A stretch of DNA of 64,000 nt, taken from assembly GCA_034509425.1 (NCBI GenBank), contig JAVTVJ010000011.1, forward strand, positions 1,550,001-1,614,000. The letters run 5' to 3'. Within the stretch, counting starts at the first letter, position 1, and every line of letters begins with the position of its first letter. Shown here one piece after another: positions 63,853 to 64,000 of this stretch. This DNA is from Eopsaltria australis. Lineage: Eukaryota; Chordata; Aves; Passeriformes; Petroicidae. A program made the translations under genes and the position numbers. The notes under the pieces were generated by a model. That model did no database searches, was not told where the DNA came from, and was given only the letters and a program-made list of their open reading frames with translations.

Positions 63853-64000
63853 GTTTTTTTCCTCTGTGTCCCTTTCATGTGCACCACAGTGTTTCTGCAA
63901 ACAAAAATAATAAGGGCTCTCAGGTCCTTCAAACAAAGTGAAACATAATCCCTACATGGAGAGCGCATCAATAAATGAATGGAGTTCCTCGGTTTGTTTG

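Larger units (their letters stand above)
58200..64000. other. Unique non-coding sequence with one CNE-like patch
   Basis: 58290-58440 has the appearance of a conserved non-coding element. A probable old repeat lies at 59.5 kb and simple A/T tracts at 63.5-63.85 kb. The 136-codon frame at 63267-63677 crosses a T tract and shows no domain. No gene seen. Confidence 0.55.

Noticed and set aside
1..64000. CRISPR arrays, operons, tRNA and rRNA genes
   Set aside because: No regularly spaced repeats, no tRNA B-box with matching cloverleaf arms, and no rRNA core sequence were seen. The window is vertebrate, where CRISPR arrays and operons are not expected.

Overview
The window looks like nuclear DNA from a bird. 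It is AT-rich (roughly 37-40 % GC by eye), poor in CpG, and full of A/T homopolymers. Four pieces of the CR1 LINE are recognisable by the avian CR1 3' end: the conserved tract reading GGTCCCTTCCAAC followed by copies of the ATTCTATG-type octamer, or its reverse complement. I found no sign of bacterial or phage organisation: no tiled long ORFs, no ribosome binding sites, no operons. The species cannot be named from what I can see.

I see no protein-coding gene, tRNA, rRNA or other structured RNA gene that I can support. The longest open frames are 144, 136, 136, 129, 120 and 112 codons, scattered over both strands with no recognisable domain. A rough estimate, taking about 6.6 % stop codons per frame at this base composition, predicts about one frame of this size by chance in 64 kb. 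The window is therefore best read as an intergenic desert or the inside of a very large intron.

Layout: 1-15260 is unique AT-rich sequence with a G-run at 4.3 kb, a T-tract at 11.6 kb, an A-tract at 13.0 kb and a possible LTR scrap at 13.8 kb. Two minus-strand CR1 fragments lie at 15.26-15.53 kb and 19.02-19.23 kb. A G-rich tract lies at 19.5 kb. Two plus-strand CR1 3' ends lie at 21.64-22.13 kb and 31.87-32.20 kb. The rest, to 64 kb, is mostly unique sequence, with slightly GC-richer islands at 30.4-30.8, 42.0-42.5, 44.4-45.4 and 56.2-56.8 kb, a probable old amniote repeat at 59.5 kb, and several stretches (33.7, 39.2 and 58.3 kb) whose texture resembles conserved non-coding elements.

I did not find a previously undescribed system. 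The findings below are modest: candidate G-quadruplexes, inverted repeats, exon-like signals and possible regulatory elements. Each would need a comparison with other bird genomes or with RNA data to become more than a suggestion.
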